NCBI GenBank assembly: GCA_041397825.1
Contig: JAWKVX010000003.1
Span: forward strand, 434,001 to 498,000
DNA: 64,000 bases
Direction: 5' to 3'
From: JANNSX01 sp041397825
Lineage (GTDB): Bacteria; Pseudomonadota; Alphaproteobacteria; Rhizobiales; Hyphomicrobiaceae
Shown here in pieces: positions 17,156 to 24,704 of this stretch. The translations under genes were made by a program, and so were the position numbers. Each line of letters opens with the position of its first letter. Positions within the stretch are counted from its first letter, which is position 1. The notes under the pieces are model-generated. The model was not told the origin of the DNA. It worked only from the letters and a program-made list of their open reading frames with translations, and did not search any database.

Positions 17156-17539
17156 CTAGATTAACTGCAGGAACATCAGTACCAGGCCGACGACCGATAC
17201 GGCCCAGGCCCCCGTCCTGACCCACGGCAGGCCCATGATGTAGACGACGGCGTGGCCGATGCGGCCCCAGAAGAACAGGTAGGCGCCGAGCTCGGTGGTG
17301 GTGTTGGAGATGTTGAGGCTCTTGGCGGCGAGCACCAGGATCGCAAAAATGATCAGGCTCTCGAGCATGTTGCGATGCGCGCGCTGGGCTCGTCCGCCCC
17401 AGCCCGTGATCTCGGGCATGCTCTCCCGGTTGCCGGCGAGCCTGGCGAGCCCCACCTGTTGCAGAGCGCCGAGGACCGAGACCCCCGCGAGCACCAGTGT
17501 CAAGATCGCCGCCCAAAGCAGCAGGCTCAGCTCGATGGT
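17156..17539 (-). CDS. MAPEG-family membrane protein
   Basis: About 127 residues with four hydrophobic segments (roughly 5-27, 58-78, 84-104 and 110-127). The pattern MTIELSLLLWAAILT, the NRESMP..GWGGRAQRAHRNMLE block and the final ILVLA/FFWGRIGHA part match the MAPEG superfamily, integral membrane proteins related to microsomal glutathione transferases. Residues RA-RA-N-E in the central block are the conserved ones. I chose a GTG start because a GGAGGGA site lies just before it; the upstream ATG overlaps that site. The bacterial substrate is unknown. It is convergent with ppdK. Confidence 0.87.
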   Translation of the reverse strand, partial: TIELSLLLWAAILTLVLAGVSVLGALQQVGLARLAGNRESMPEITGWGGRAQRAHRNMLESLIIFAILVLAAKSLNISNTTTELGAYLFFWGRIGHAVVYIMGLPWVRTGAWAVSVVGLVLMFLQLI

Positions 17540-17819
17540 CACAGCTCCCTCCATTGCGGTCTCACTCGGTCGGGCTCGGCAGCCCTTACGATTCGCTGGA
17601 TGAGCACGATAGGCGCTTAGAGAGCGGTGGAGAAGGGCGGCGGCCGGCAGGCAACTCGTGCCGCTCCCTTAAGGATCGGCGGCACCCTCTCCGCGTACGC
17701 ACAGGCCAAAAAGCCGCGCGACGACCGTGGCGCGGAAGCCACATTTGGGCCAAGGAACCTGCTATAAGGCCATCGCACGGGGCCGAGTCGGCCCTAAGGC
17801 CTTACAAGGGGACTGATCC

Positions 17820-18083
17820 ATGTTTATGCCCGACAACCTTGCCTGGCTCGAGCCGGTAATCGTTGGCGCCATCATTGTCTTCATCATCGATCTGATCGGC
17901 AACATGCTGTCGTTCTCGAGCCGCTTCGTGAACGCCCTCGTGACCGCCATCGTGTTCGCCGTGGTGTTCGCCGTGGCGATCCAGGTCGGGATCGTGAGAA
18001 CCTATCAGGCAGGCAGCTCGATGGGTGTCACGGTCGATCCGGCGGCGGCGACGTCGACCACCACGACAACGACGCAGCAATAG
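17820..18083 (+). CDS. Small membrane protein, unknown function
   Basis: The 87-residue protein has two predicted membrane helices (about 10-32 and 36-62) and a hydrophilic tail that ends in a threonine run (TSTTTTTTQQ). No family is recognised. An AAGGGG sequence 6 bases before the ATG can act as the ribosome site. About 280 bases of sequence without a gene precede it. A TATAAG hexamer near 17763 could be a -10 element. A strong intrinsic terminator follows 24 bases after the stop, so the gene is a single transcription unit. That context, more than the sequence, argues that it is real. Confidence 0.6.
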   Translation: MFMPDNLAWLEPVIVGAIIVFIIDLIGNMLSFSSRFVNALVTAIVFAVVFAVAIQVGIVRTYQAGSSMGVTVDPAAATSTTTTTTQQ

Positions 18084-18107
18084 ACTGCTCCAGTCAGAAG
18101 CGCATGC

Positions 18108-18132
18108 AAACGGGCCCCTGTGGGGCCCGTTT
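18108..18132 (+). terminator. Intrinsic transcription terminator
   Basis: A perfect 11-base stem (AAACGGGCCCC with GGGGCCCGTTT) closes a 3-base loop. The A-run before and T-run after the GC core make it work in either direction, so it can end both the small membrane-protein gene on the plus strand and the RTX gene (stop at 18155) on the minus strand. Confidence 0.9.
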
Positions 18133-18154
18133 CGATTTCACGTGGGGAGATAGA

Positions 18155-19342
18155 CTAGACGAAGATCGTGGCGTCGACGTTGGCGATACCGAGCGTCGGC
18201 AGCCAGATGGCGTTGTCGTCGATGACATGGTCGGCAGAGGTATCCGAGAAGAAGATCACTGAGCCTGTGCCATAGGTCATGGCGACGAACTCGCCATTCG
18301 CGGCATTGCCGTCGAACCAGGTATCGGCGATGTCGATCAGATCCTGGCCCTTGGTGAAGTCGAGGATCTTGTCCACGCCGTCGCCGATGTTGAAGATGAA
18401 CGTATCGTTGCCGCTGCCACCTTTGAGGACGTCTCCGGCGGTAAGGCTGCCGATCGCGGTGTGAGGCGAGTCATAGCTCGTCACCGAGATGACGCCGTTC
18501 GGGTTGTTGCCTGAACTCTTCGGGCCTGGGTAGCCGCCTTCTGACGAAAGATTGAAAATCACGGTCGTGGTGCCCGAGCCGGCGTTGAAGATAACGCTCG
18601 AATCGGGATCGATCTGACCGCCGGGTCCGAGGTTGATGGTCGGCCGGCTGCCGCTTCCCAGCACGGTGGCATTCCAATCGCGCGCATCGTTCCAGCCATT
18701 GGTGACGACGAAGATCGCGTCTCCATCGGCGCGGTTGATCGAGGTGAGGGCGCCGCCGTTCTCGACGGCGTGCCGCTTGGGCACGACCACCCACTCGCCA
18801 TAGTCGTCGATCTGCTCGAGCGGGATCAGGATCGTCGAGCTGTACTGGTAGAACTGGTCGGTGCCGGGTGTGATCGTGAAGGTGCCGTTGTCGGTGCCGC
18901 CTTCCAGCACGTCGCCCCAGTTGTCGCCCTGGAGATAGTCGTCGCCGCCGCCGCCGATCAGCGTATCGGAGCCAGAGCCGCCCCACATCTTGTCGGTGCC
19001 GCTGCCGCCGACCAGCGTGTCGTTGCCGGCTTCGCCCATCAGGATGTCTGTGCCGCCACCGCCGTAGATGGTGTCGTTGCCCTTGTAGCCGTTGATGATC
19101 TGCCGCTTGGCGTCGCCCATGAAATAGTCGTCGCCGCGCCCGAGCTCGAAATGCTCGATCGAAAGGTAGGTATCCCCGGCCGCATCGCCCTGGAAGCCGC
19201 CGTTGGCGACATCGATCGACAGCGGATTGAGCGAGCCGAGATAGGAGACGCGATCGTAGTTGCCCATGCCGTCGAAAATCTCGGCAATCGACGAACCAAT
19301 GAACCGGTCGGCTCCATTCGTCCCTTTTTTTAGCGTTGCCAT
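18155..19342 (-). CDS. RTX-type calcium-binding secreted protein
   Basis: About 395 residues, acidic and almost cysteine-free. After MATLKKGTNGADRFIG the protein holds a run of RTX nonapeptides (GGGGTDILMGEAGNDTLVGG and following) around residues 85-145 that bind calcium in a beta-roll. A non-repetitive stretch of about 180 residues follows, then one more RTX unit (LKGGSGNDTFIFNIGDG), and a DFTKGQDLIDIA segment typical of C-termini exported by type I secretion. No type I transporter is in the window. The start MATL was preferred to an ATG seven codons upstream because of a GGGGAA site. The function is unknown. Confidence 0.85.
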   Translation of the reverse strand: MATLKKGTNGADRFIGSSIAEIFDGMGNYDRVSYLGSLNPLSIDVANGGFQGDAAGDTYLSIEHFELGRGDDYFMGDAKRQIINGYKGNDTIYGGGGTDILMGEAGNDTLVGGSGTDKMWGGSGSDTLIGGGGDDYLQGDNWGDVLEGGTDNGTFTITPGTDQFYQYSSTILIPLEQIDDYGEWVVVPKRHAVENGGALTSINRADGDAIFVVTNGWNDARDWNATVLGSGSRPTINLGPGGQIDPDSSVIFNAGSGTTTVIFNLSSEGGYPGPKSSGNNPNGVISVTSYDSPHTAIGSLTAGDVLKGGSGNDTFIFNIGDGVDKILDFTKGQDLIDIADTWFDGNAANGEFVAMTYGTGSVIFFSDTSADHVIDDNAIWLPTLGIANVDATIFV

Positions 19343-19653
19343 GCCCGGTTCCCCAGCCTGCATTTGCCTCGACGGTCATCCAGCACATGCCGCCGTAGGT
19401 TCGGTCTAACAGAAACGTCTCAAGGCATATTCAAATCCGCGATGCCAACTTGCCGGATCATTTTCAGAAGTTGTTAGGCATCGGCGCTAACGGAAAAATC
19501 CCGGAAAAACTGGAGAAAATTGTCGACATTGGTCGCCGGCCTTAGGAAATGGGGCGAAAACGTTCACCGACGGCACTCGGTGTCGACCGGAGCCCAAATC
19601 ATGCTAGAAGATGGGCGAGAACAAAGCTGAAACGCGGGGCGGTGGGAGGCTCG
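19343..19653. other. Divergent intergenic region between the RTX gene and ruvB
   Basis: This 311-base stretch is visibly richer in A and T than its neighbours between about 19420 and 19560. It must hold the promoters of the minus-strand RTX gene and of ruvB on the plus strand. I see no convincing open reading frame with a ribosome site, no tRNA and no strong hairpin. A GGGAGG ribosome site for ruvB lies at its right end. Confidence 0.5.
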
Positions 19654-20700
19654 ATGAACGAGCGGTTGGTCGGTGGCGCCAGGAAGGAGGACGACGCCGT
19701 CGAGGCATCGATTCGCCCTCAATCGCTCGCCGACTTCGTCGGGCAGGAGCAGGCGCGCAAGAATCTCCGGGTCTTCATCGAGGCGGCGAAATCCAGAGGG
19801 GATGCCCTCGATCACGTGCTGTTCGTCGGTCCGCCCGGTCTTGGCAAGACAACCCTGGCGCAGATCATGGCCCGAGAGCTCGGCGTCGGCTTCCGCATGA
19901 CGTCGGGACCGGTGATCGCCAAGGCGGGCGACCTGGCTGCGCTGCTGACCAATCTCGAGGAGCGGGATGTGCTCTTCATCGACGAGATCCACCGGCTCAA
20001 TCCGGCGGTCGAGGAAATCCTCTATCCCGCCATGGAGGATTTTCAGCTCGACCTCATCATCGGCGAGGGACCGGCGGCACGCTCGGTGCGTATCGACCTC
20101 GCCCGGTTCACGCTCGTTGGCGCAACAACCCGGGCCGGCCTGCTGACGACCCCGCTCCGCGACCGGTTCGGCATTCCGATCCGCCTCAACTTCTATACGA
20201 CCGAGGAGCTTGAGTTGATCGTGAAGCGCGGCGCGCGGGTTCTCAGATGCGAGATGAGTGAGGACGGAGCGCGGGAGATCGCGCGGCGGGCGCGCGGCAC
20301 GCCGCGGGTCGCTGGCCGCCTGTTGCGCCGGGTTCGCGACTTCGCTGCCGTCGACGGCGTGCCTTCGGTGACGGCGAGCGTGGCCGATAGCGCGCTTCGC
20401 GAGCTCGAGGTCGATGCCGAGGGCCTCGACATGCTGGACCACCGCTATCTCAATTGCATCGTCGTCAACTACGAGGGCGGCCCGGTCGGTATCGAGACGA
20501 TTGCCGCCGCGCTTTCCGAGCCGCGTGATGCGCTCGAGGAGATCGTCGAGCCTTATCTGCTGCAGCAGGGGTTCATTGGCCGCACGCCCCGCGGTCGTGT
20601 CGTGACGATGAAGACGTATCGGCATCTGGGTTTGACGGCACCCTCGCGCGCCTCCGACCAGATCCCGCTATTCGAAGGTGGCGGCGGGGAGGGCGAGTAG
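19654..20700 (+). CDS. ruvB: Holliday junction branch migration ATPase RuvB
   Basis: The 348-residue AAA+ ATPase has RPQSLADFVGQ at its start, Walker A GPPGLGKTT, Walker B LFIDEIHRL, the VGATTRAG sensor segment, and the C-terminal winged-helix part (LLQQGFIGRTPRGR). RuvB forms hexameric motors that drive branch migration together with RuvA and pass junctions to RuvC. The ATG at 19654 has a GGGAGG ribosome site; the longer in-frame ORF is not supported. Neither ruvA nor ruvC is next to it, and no other ruv gene is in the window. The gene is followed by a convergent fasciclin gene. Confidence 0.97.
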   Translation: MNERLVGGARKEDDAVEASIRPQSLADFVGQEQARKNLRVFIEAAKSRGDALDHVLFVGPPGLGKTTLAQIMARELGVGFRMTSGPVIAKAGDLAALLTNLEERDVLFIDEIHRLNPAVEEILYPAMEDFQLDLIIGEGPAARSVRIDLARFTLVGATTRAGLLTTPLRDRFGIPIRLNFYTTEELELIVKRGARVLRCEMSEDGAREIARRARGTPRVAGRLLRRVRDFAAVDGVPSVTASVADSALRELEVDAEGLDMLDHRYLNCIVVNYEGGPVGIETIAAALSEPRDALEEIVEPYLLQQGFIGRTPRGRVVTMKTYRHLGLTAPSRASDQIPLFEGGGGEGE

Positions 20701-20735
20701 CTACTCCCCGCCGCGTGGCATTCGGTTTGCTGGGC

Positions 20736-21299
20736 TTACGACTTCGGCAGCAATACCTTGTCGATGACGTGGATGACGCCGTTCGACTGGTCGACATCGG
20801 CGATCGTGACGTGTGCCGTGCCGCCTGATTCGTCCTCGATCGTGACGCTGCCGCCTTCGGCCTTCACGGTAAGCTCACAGCCGCCGACTGTCATCACCTT
20901 GGTCATGCCGCCGCCATCTTGCACCATCTTGGTGATGGCGTCCGACATCGCTTCCGTCGGCAACACATGGCAGGTCAGGATCTTGGTCAATTGTGCCTTG
21001 CTCTCTGGTTTCAGGAGCGTGTCCACGGTGCCGGCCGGCAAGGCATCGAATGCCGCGTTGGTTGGGGCGAAGACGGTAAAGGGGCCGGCGCCCGACAGCG
21101 TCTCGACGAGGCCCGCTGCCTTGACGGCGGCAACGAGCGTCGTGTGATCCTTCGAGTTTACGGCATTCTCGACGATATTCTTTTCGGGAAACATCTCGGC
21201 GCCGCCGACCATTTTGTTGCCGACCGCGAATGCGCTCGCGCTGCCGATCACTACAAGGGCGGTCGAAAGCATGAGGGACTTGAGAGTCAAGACTGCCAT
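20736..21299 (-). CDS. Secreted fasciclin-domain protein
   Basis: The 187-residue protein has a signal peptide (hydrophobic to about residue 25, ASAFA site) and one complete fasciclin (FAS1) domain. The first conserved block is the DHTTLVAAVKAAGLVETLSG segment, the central one GPFTVFAPTNAAFDALPAG, and the last GVIHVIDKVLLP. FAS1 domains mediate adhesion and surface attachment and are often secreted or periplasmic in bacteria. The ligand is unknown. The gene is convergent with ruvB (35 bases apart) and stands alone. Confidence 0.93.
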   Translation of the reverse strand: MAVLTLKSLMLSTALVVIGSASAFAVGNKMVGGAEMFPEKNIVENAVNSKDHTTLVAAVKAAGLVETLSGAGPFTVFAPTNAAFDALPAGTVDTLLKPESKAQLTKILTCHVLPTEAMSDAITKMVQDGGGMTKVMTVGGCELTVKAEGGSVTIEDESGGTAHVTIADVDQSNGVIHVIDKVLLPKS

Positions 21300-21420
21300 G
21301 TCACGTTCTCCTCTTGGAGGTTGCGATGGCAGTAATACGTCGGTGCAGCAGCGGCTGGATCTGTTGAATCCAGCCGCTCACGATGTCGTGTAGATTCGAG
21401 GCGTCATACGAACGCGCGGC

Positions 21421-21975
21421 TCAGGCAGCGCTCGCCTTGAGCCAGCGCTTCAGGCCCGTGGAGTTCGCAAACGGATCCTCCTTCAATTGCTTCAGCGCCT
21501 TCTTGCGTGCGGAGACGGCCAGCTTGAAGGCCTTGTCCTCTCCGTGCCGTGCCACCGAGAACTTCGCCCGGCCGACCCGCTTGTCGTCACGCGGCCAGAA
21601 CGCGATCCAGTAAGGTTGCTTCACCTTACGCCCGTTGTGAAGCTCAACGCTGACATGGCGGCAGACGCCGACGATGCCGGACTTGTTGTTGCGGCGGCGT
21701 ATGGAGGCGTACTCTGCGCGAGACATGGGTGGATTGGCATCGAGCGTCGTATCGCGGAACTTCTTGGCCGCTTCGAGCGCTTTCTGCTTCGTGCCGTGCT
21801 TGCCATCGCTGAAATACTTGCACCAAATCTTGTTGCGGCGCTGCAGCGTCACGATCCAGGCGTGGGTATGGTTTTTCGGGTTGTCGACACGGTGAATGCC
21901 ATAGAGCGGCTTCTTGGCGGCAGCCTTTCTCGACGCCGACTTCTTCGGAGCGGTCTTCATAGTTGTCTTAGCCAT
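21421..21975 (-). CDS. Putative DNA-binding protein with two AP2-like domains
   Basis: The 184-residue, very basic protein opens with a lysine/alanine-rich tail (MAKTTMKTAPKKSASRKAA). It then shows two repeats of an AP2/ERF-like fold. The first, about residues 25-75, runs from YGIHRVD through WIVTLQRRNKIW to KALEAAKKFRD. The second, about 97-165, runs from SGIVGVCRH through YWIAFWPRDD and KFSVARHG to KAFKLAVSARKKA. Each repeat has the strand-strand-strand-helix order with W-x-[AV] in strand 2. AP2 domains bind DNA and in bacteria occur in HNH nucleases and phage proteins; no nuclease motif is seen here. The role is unknown. Composition and isolation suggest an acquired or silencing-type protein. 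Confidence 0.65.
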   Translation of the reverse strand: MAKTTMKTAPKKSASRKAAAKKPLYGIHRVDNPKNHTHAWIVTLQRRNKIWCKYFSDGKHGTKQKALEAAKKFRDTTLDANPPMSRAEYASIRRRNNKSGIVGVCRHVSVELHNGRKVKQPYWIAFWPRDDKRVGRAKFSVARHGEDKAFKLAVSARKKALKQLKEDPFANSTGLKRWLKASAA

Positions 21976-22103
21976 GACTTGTCGTTCGTCCTAAACGATG
22001 GGGTTACGCGGGGGTGCGCGGGATGCCTTCGTCTATGACATGATTGTGTCGATCGCAACGGCGCCAGCTCGCAGGCACAGCCATTGCCGCGAGCGGTATC
22101 CTG

Positions 22104-22131
22104 CGCCGAGGCCGAGTTCTCGGCCTCGGCG
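22104..22131. repeat. Perfect 13-base inverted repeat, possible terminator
   Basis: The arms, CGCCGAGGCCGAG and its exact complement, are separated by two bases. The element lies in the 210-base gap between the RTX/propeller gene (stop at 22186, minus strand) and the AP2-like gene (start at 21975, minus strand). It can form a very stable hairpin but lacks a T-run on either side, so a Rho-independent terminator is not certain. Confidence 0.6.
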
Positions 22132-22185
22132 TGACATGCGCGCGGCATCGCGACGCATATCGCCGGCGATCACTGCTTAAGGGCG

Positions 22186-24582
22186 CTAAAGCAGGACGGT
22201 GCCGTCGCTGAAGACCACTTTCTCGATCCCGATCAGGACATCGGTCCCGGTACCGCCGTCACGATCGGTCAGTGTCCAGCGACCGTGACCGATGTCCTTC
22301 AGGATGTAGCCGGATGCCTTGCCGACTGCGACAACGGCATCGATGCCGGCGCCACCATTCAGGATGTCGCGTCCTGCATCGGCAAAGAGGCGATCGTTGC
22401 CGGAGTTTCCATAGAGCCGGTCGTTGCCGAGACCGCCCTTCAACTGGTCGGCGCCGCGACCGCCGTACAGCCGGTCATTGCCGCGGTCGCCGAGTAGGGT
22501 GTCGTTGCCATCGAGTCCCTTGAGGAGATCGTGGTCGTTGCCGCCCGAAAGCCGATCCCGACCAGCATCGCCATACAGGCGGTCACGGCCGCCGCCCCCC
22601 AGGATGTAGTCGTTGCCGAGGCCCCCGTAGACGACATCACCGCTGCTGCCACCGGAGATCCGGTCGTGACCGACAAGGCCGCGGATGCGGTCAGTCCCCG
22701 CGGTGCCGAGGATTGTCTCGCTCGAAGCCGTGCCGAAGATATCGTTGATGCTGTCGATGGCGGCGATGTCGAGAATGAGGGCAGCGCTGTCGTCCGGGTT
22801 GGCTCCGATGGAGGGATCGTCGGCCGTGACAGCGACCTCGAGCGCCGGCGTCTGCTCGTGCTCGAGGTAAGTGCCTGCGCGCAGGAACAGCGCCGTACCG
22901 TCGATCTCGAATCGGAAGGCGTCGGCGCCCGAGAGGCCGAGCAATGCGCTGCCGAGCGCATCGTCCTCGACGACGATGTCGGCAACTTTGATGCGGCTTG
23001 CGGTCGACGTGTGCTCGGCGAGTGTAGTCAACGTGTTGGCGAGCGTGACGGTTGGCGCCTCGTTGACATCGGTGATCGCCAGTGTATGCGACGTGCTGGT
23101 GGCATCCGGTGTCCCGCCGCGCACCGGATCATCGACTGTGATGGCGACCTCGTAGGCCGCCTTGGTTTCGAAATCGAGCGGCGTACCTGTCTTGAGAAAC
23201 AGCTCGGTACCATCGATCTCGAATTGACCGGCGTCGGCGCCCGCGAGCGCTAGAATATTCGTGCCGAAGCCGTCGTCCGCCACCTCGATGTCGGCGATCT
23301 TGATCCGGCTCGCCGTGTTCGCCGCCTCGGACAGACTGGTGACGGCATTGAGCAGCGTGACGGCTGTCGGCGCGGCATTGATGAAGTCAGTGTCCGCGAG
23401 ATCGACGAGGAAGACATCGGTGACTCCGTTGGTGTCCCCGGCCACGAGATTGCTCGCGCCAGAGGAAAAAGCGACGTAGCGCCCGTCCTCTGAGATCGTC
23501 GCGCGATAGCTCGATCCGTTGCCCTCGGCGCCATTCTCGGCAACCGACACCCGGATGATCTTGCCCGTGTCCATGTCCTTGACGAACACGTCCTCGACAC
23601 TGTTGGTGTCCCCGGCGACGAGATTGTCGGCGGCGCTCGTGAAGGCGATGAAACGTCCGTCGGCGGAGATGGATGCAGAGTGGCTGCCGGAGCCGCCGCC
23701 GGCCGGCGTGCCATCTGCGGCAGTGTCGACGACCCGCAATTCGCCGGTCGCAAGATCGAGCCGGAACACGTTACGGGTGCCATTGGTATCGTCGGCGAAC
23801 AGGTTCGAGGCGTAGGAGTGGAAGACGGCATAGCGGCCGTCGCTCGACAGGCGTGGTCCAAAGCTGTCGCCGTTGCCGTCGGTGCCGGTAAGCGAGTTCG
23901 AGAGCCGGGAGATGTCCCCTGTCGACAGGTTCTTGAGGAAGATGTCGTAGCCGTTGCTGGGGCTCGTGCCGTCTCCCGGCTCGTATTGGACGTTGCTGAA
24001 GAACACGACCTTGGTGCCGTCTCCGGAGATGGCGGCGCTGGATTGCAGCCCCGAGCCCGGCGTGCCGTCGTCGAAGGCGGTGACCGTGACCGAACTCGAT
24101 GTATCGAAGTCGTAACGGAAGATCTGATCGATGCCTGCCGTCGAGGTGACGAGGTACCGGCCATCGGCCGAGAGCTCCGGACCTTCGTCGGTGTTGAGGG
24201 GTTGGGGGGCAATGCCGGTCGAGACGACCTCGCCGGTGAGAAGATCCTTGCGAACGACGATCGGCGTTCCGCCGTTTCCCGACAGCTCGCCGGCCAGCGT
24301 CTTGAAGGCTATGTAGCGACCATCGGTCGAGACCGAGGCATCGATGCTCGCGCCGCTGCCTTCACCGCCCAGTGAATCCGTGCTGACGCGCGAGATGGCG
24401 CCCGTGGCGATGTCGAAGAGGTAAACATCGCTCGCCCCATTGGTGTCGCCGGCGACGAGGTTCGACGCCGAGCTTTCGAAAACGAGTTTGCCATTGTCGA
24501 GGGTGATGGAGCGGATGAATCCCGTCTCGCTCGCCCCGTTGGCCTCACCCGCGATCCCATTTGATACGCGCACGATCGACAT
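22186..24582 (-). CDS. Large secreted protein: beta-propeller-like repeats, two cadherin-like repeats, RTX tail
   Basis: About 798 residues. Residues about 1-400 are repeats of a WD40/TolB-like propeller unit, each with the pattern S-x-DGRY-[IV]-AF, ASNLVAGDTNG, DVFL-x-DLATG. Two cadherin-like units follow (about 405-615), each starting TSLSEA or TTLAEH and containing ASRIK[IV]AD and LFL[KR][TA]GT; these two copies are strongly similar. The last part (about 635-765) is RTX nonapeptide repeats (GGLGNDYILGGGGRDRLYG and more), then IGIEKVVFSDGTVLL, a typical type I secretion C-terminus. An RBS (GGGGGAG) sits 7 bases before the ATG. Its role in adhesion or surface layer is an inference. The gene points away from parE's end. 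Confidence 0.88.
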   Translation of the reverse strand: MSIVRVSNGIAGEANGASETGFIRSITLDNGKLVFESSASNLVAGDTNGASDVYLFDIATGAISRVSTDSLGGEGSGASIDASVSTDGRYIAFKTLAGELSGNGGTPIVVRKDLLTGEVVSTGIAPQPLNTDEGPELSADGRYLVTSTAGIDQIFRYDFDTSSSVTVTAFDDGTPGSGLQSSAAISGDGTKVVFFSNVQYEPGDGTSPSNGYDIFLKNLSTGDISRLSNSLTGTDGNGDSFGPRLSSDGRYAVFHSYASNLFADDTNGTRNVFRLDLATGELRVVDTAADGTPAGGGSGSHSASISADGRFIAFTSAADNLVAGDTNSVEDVFVKDMDTGKIIRVSVAENGAEGNGSSYRATISEDGRYVAFSSGASNLVAGDTNGVTDVFLVDLADTDFINAAPTAVTLLNAVTSLSEAANTASRIKIADIEVADDGFGTNILALAGADAGQFEIDGTELFLKTGTPLDFETKAAYEVAITVDDPVRGGTPDATSTSHTLAITDVNEAPTVTLANTLTTLAEHTSTASRIKVADIVVEDDALGSALLGLSGADAFRFEIDGTALFLRAGTYLEHEQTPALEVAVTADDPSIGANPDDSAALILDIAAIDSINDIFGTASSETILGTAGTDRIRGLVGHDRISGGSSGDVVYGGLGNDYILGGGGRDRLYGDAGRDRLSGGNDHDLLKGLDGNDTLLGDRGNDRLYGGRGADQLKGGLGNDRLYGNSGNDRLFADAGRDILNGGAGIDAVVAVGKASGYILKDIGHGRWTLTDRDGGTGTDVLIGIEKVVFSDGTVLL

Positions 24583-24704
24583 GACGATGCTCCCCCTCTG
24601 ATGACGTGGGAGCACCTAAGTGTCGTGGACTGCGAGGGACAAGAAAATTGGTGTTGTCCCAGAAAACAGTGTTGTCGGATGGGCGAAGCGGCTGGGTTGG
24701 GATC

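Noticed and set aside
24636..24660. GGGACAA/TTGTCCC inverted repeat between parE and the propeller protein gene
   Set aside because: A 7-base stem with an 11-base loop and no T-run; it is compatible with an operator or chance and gives no firm call.
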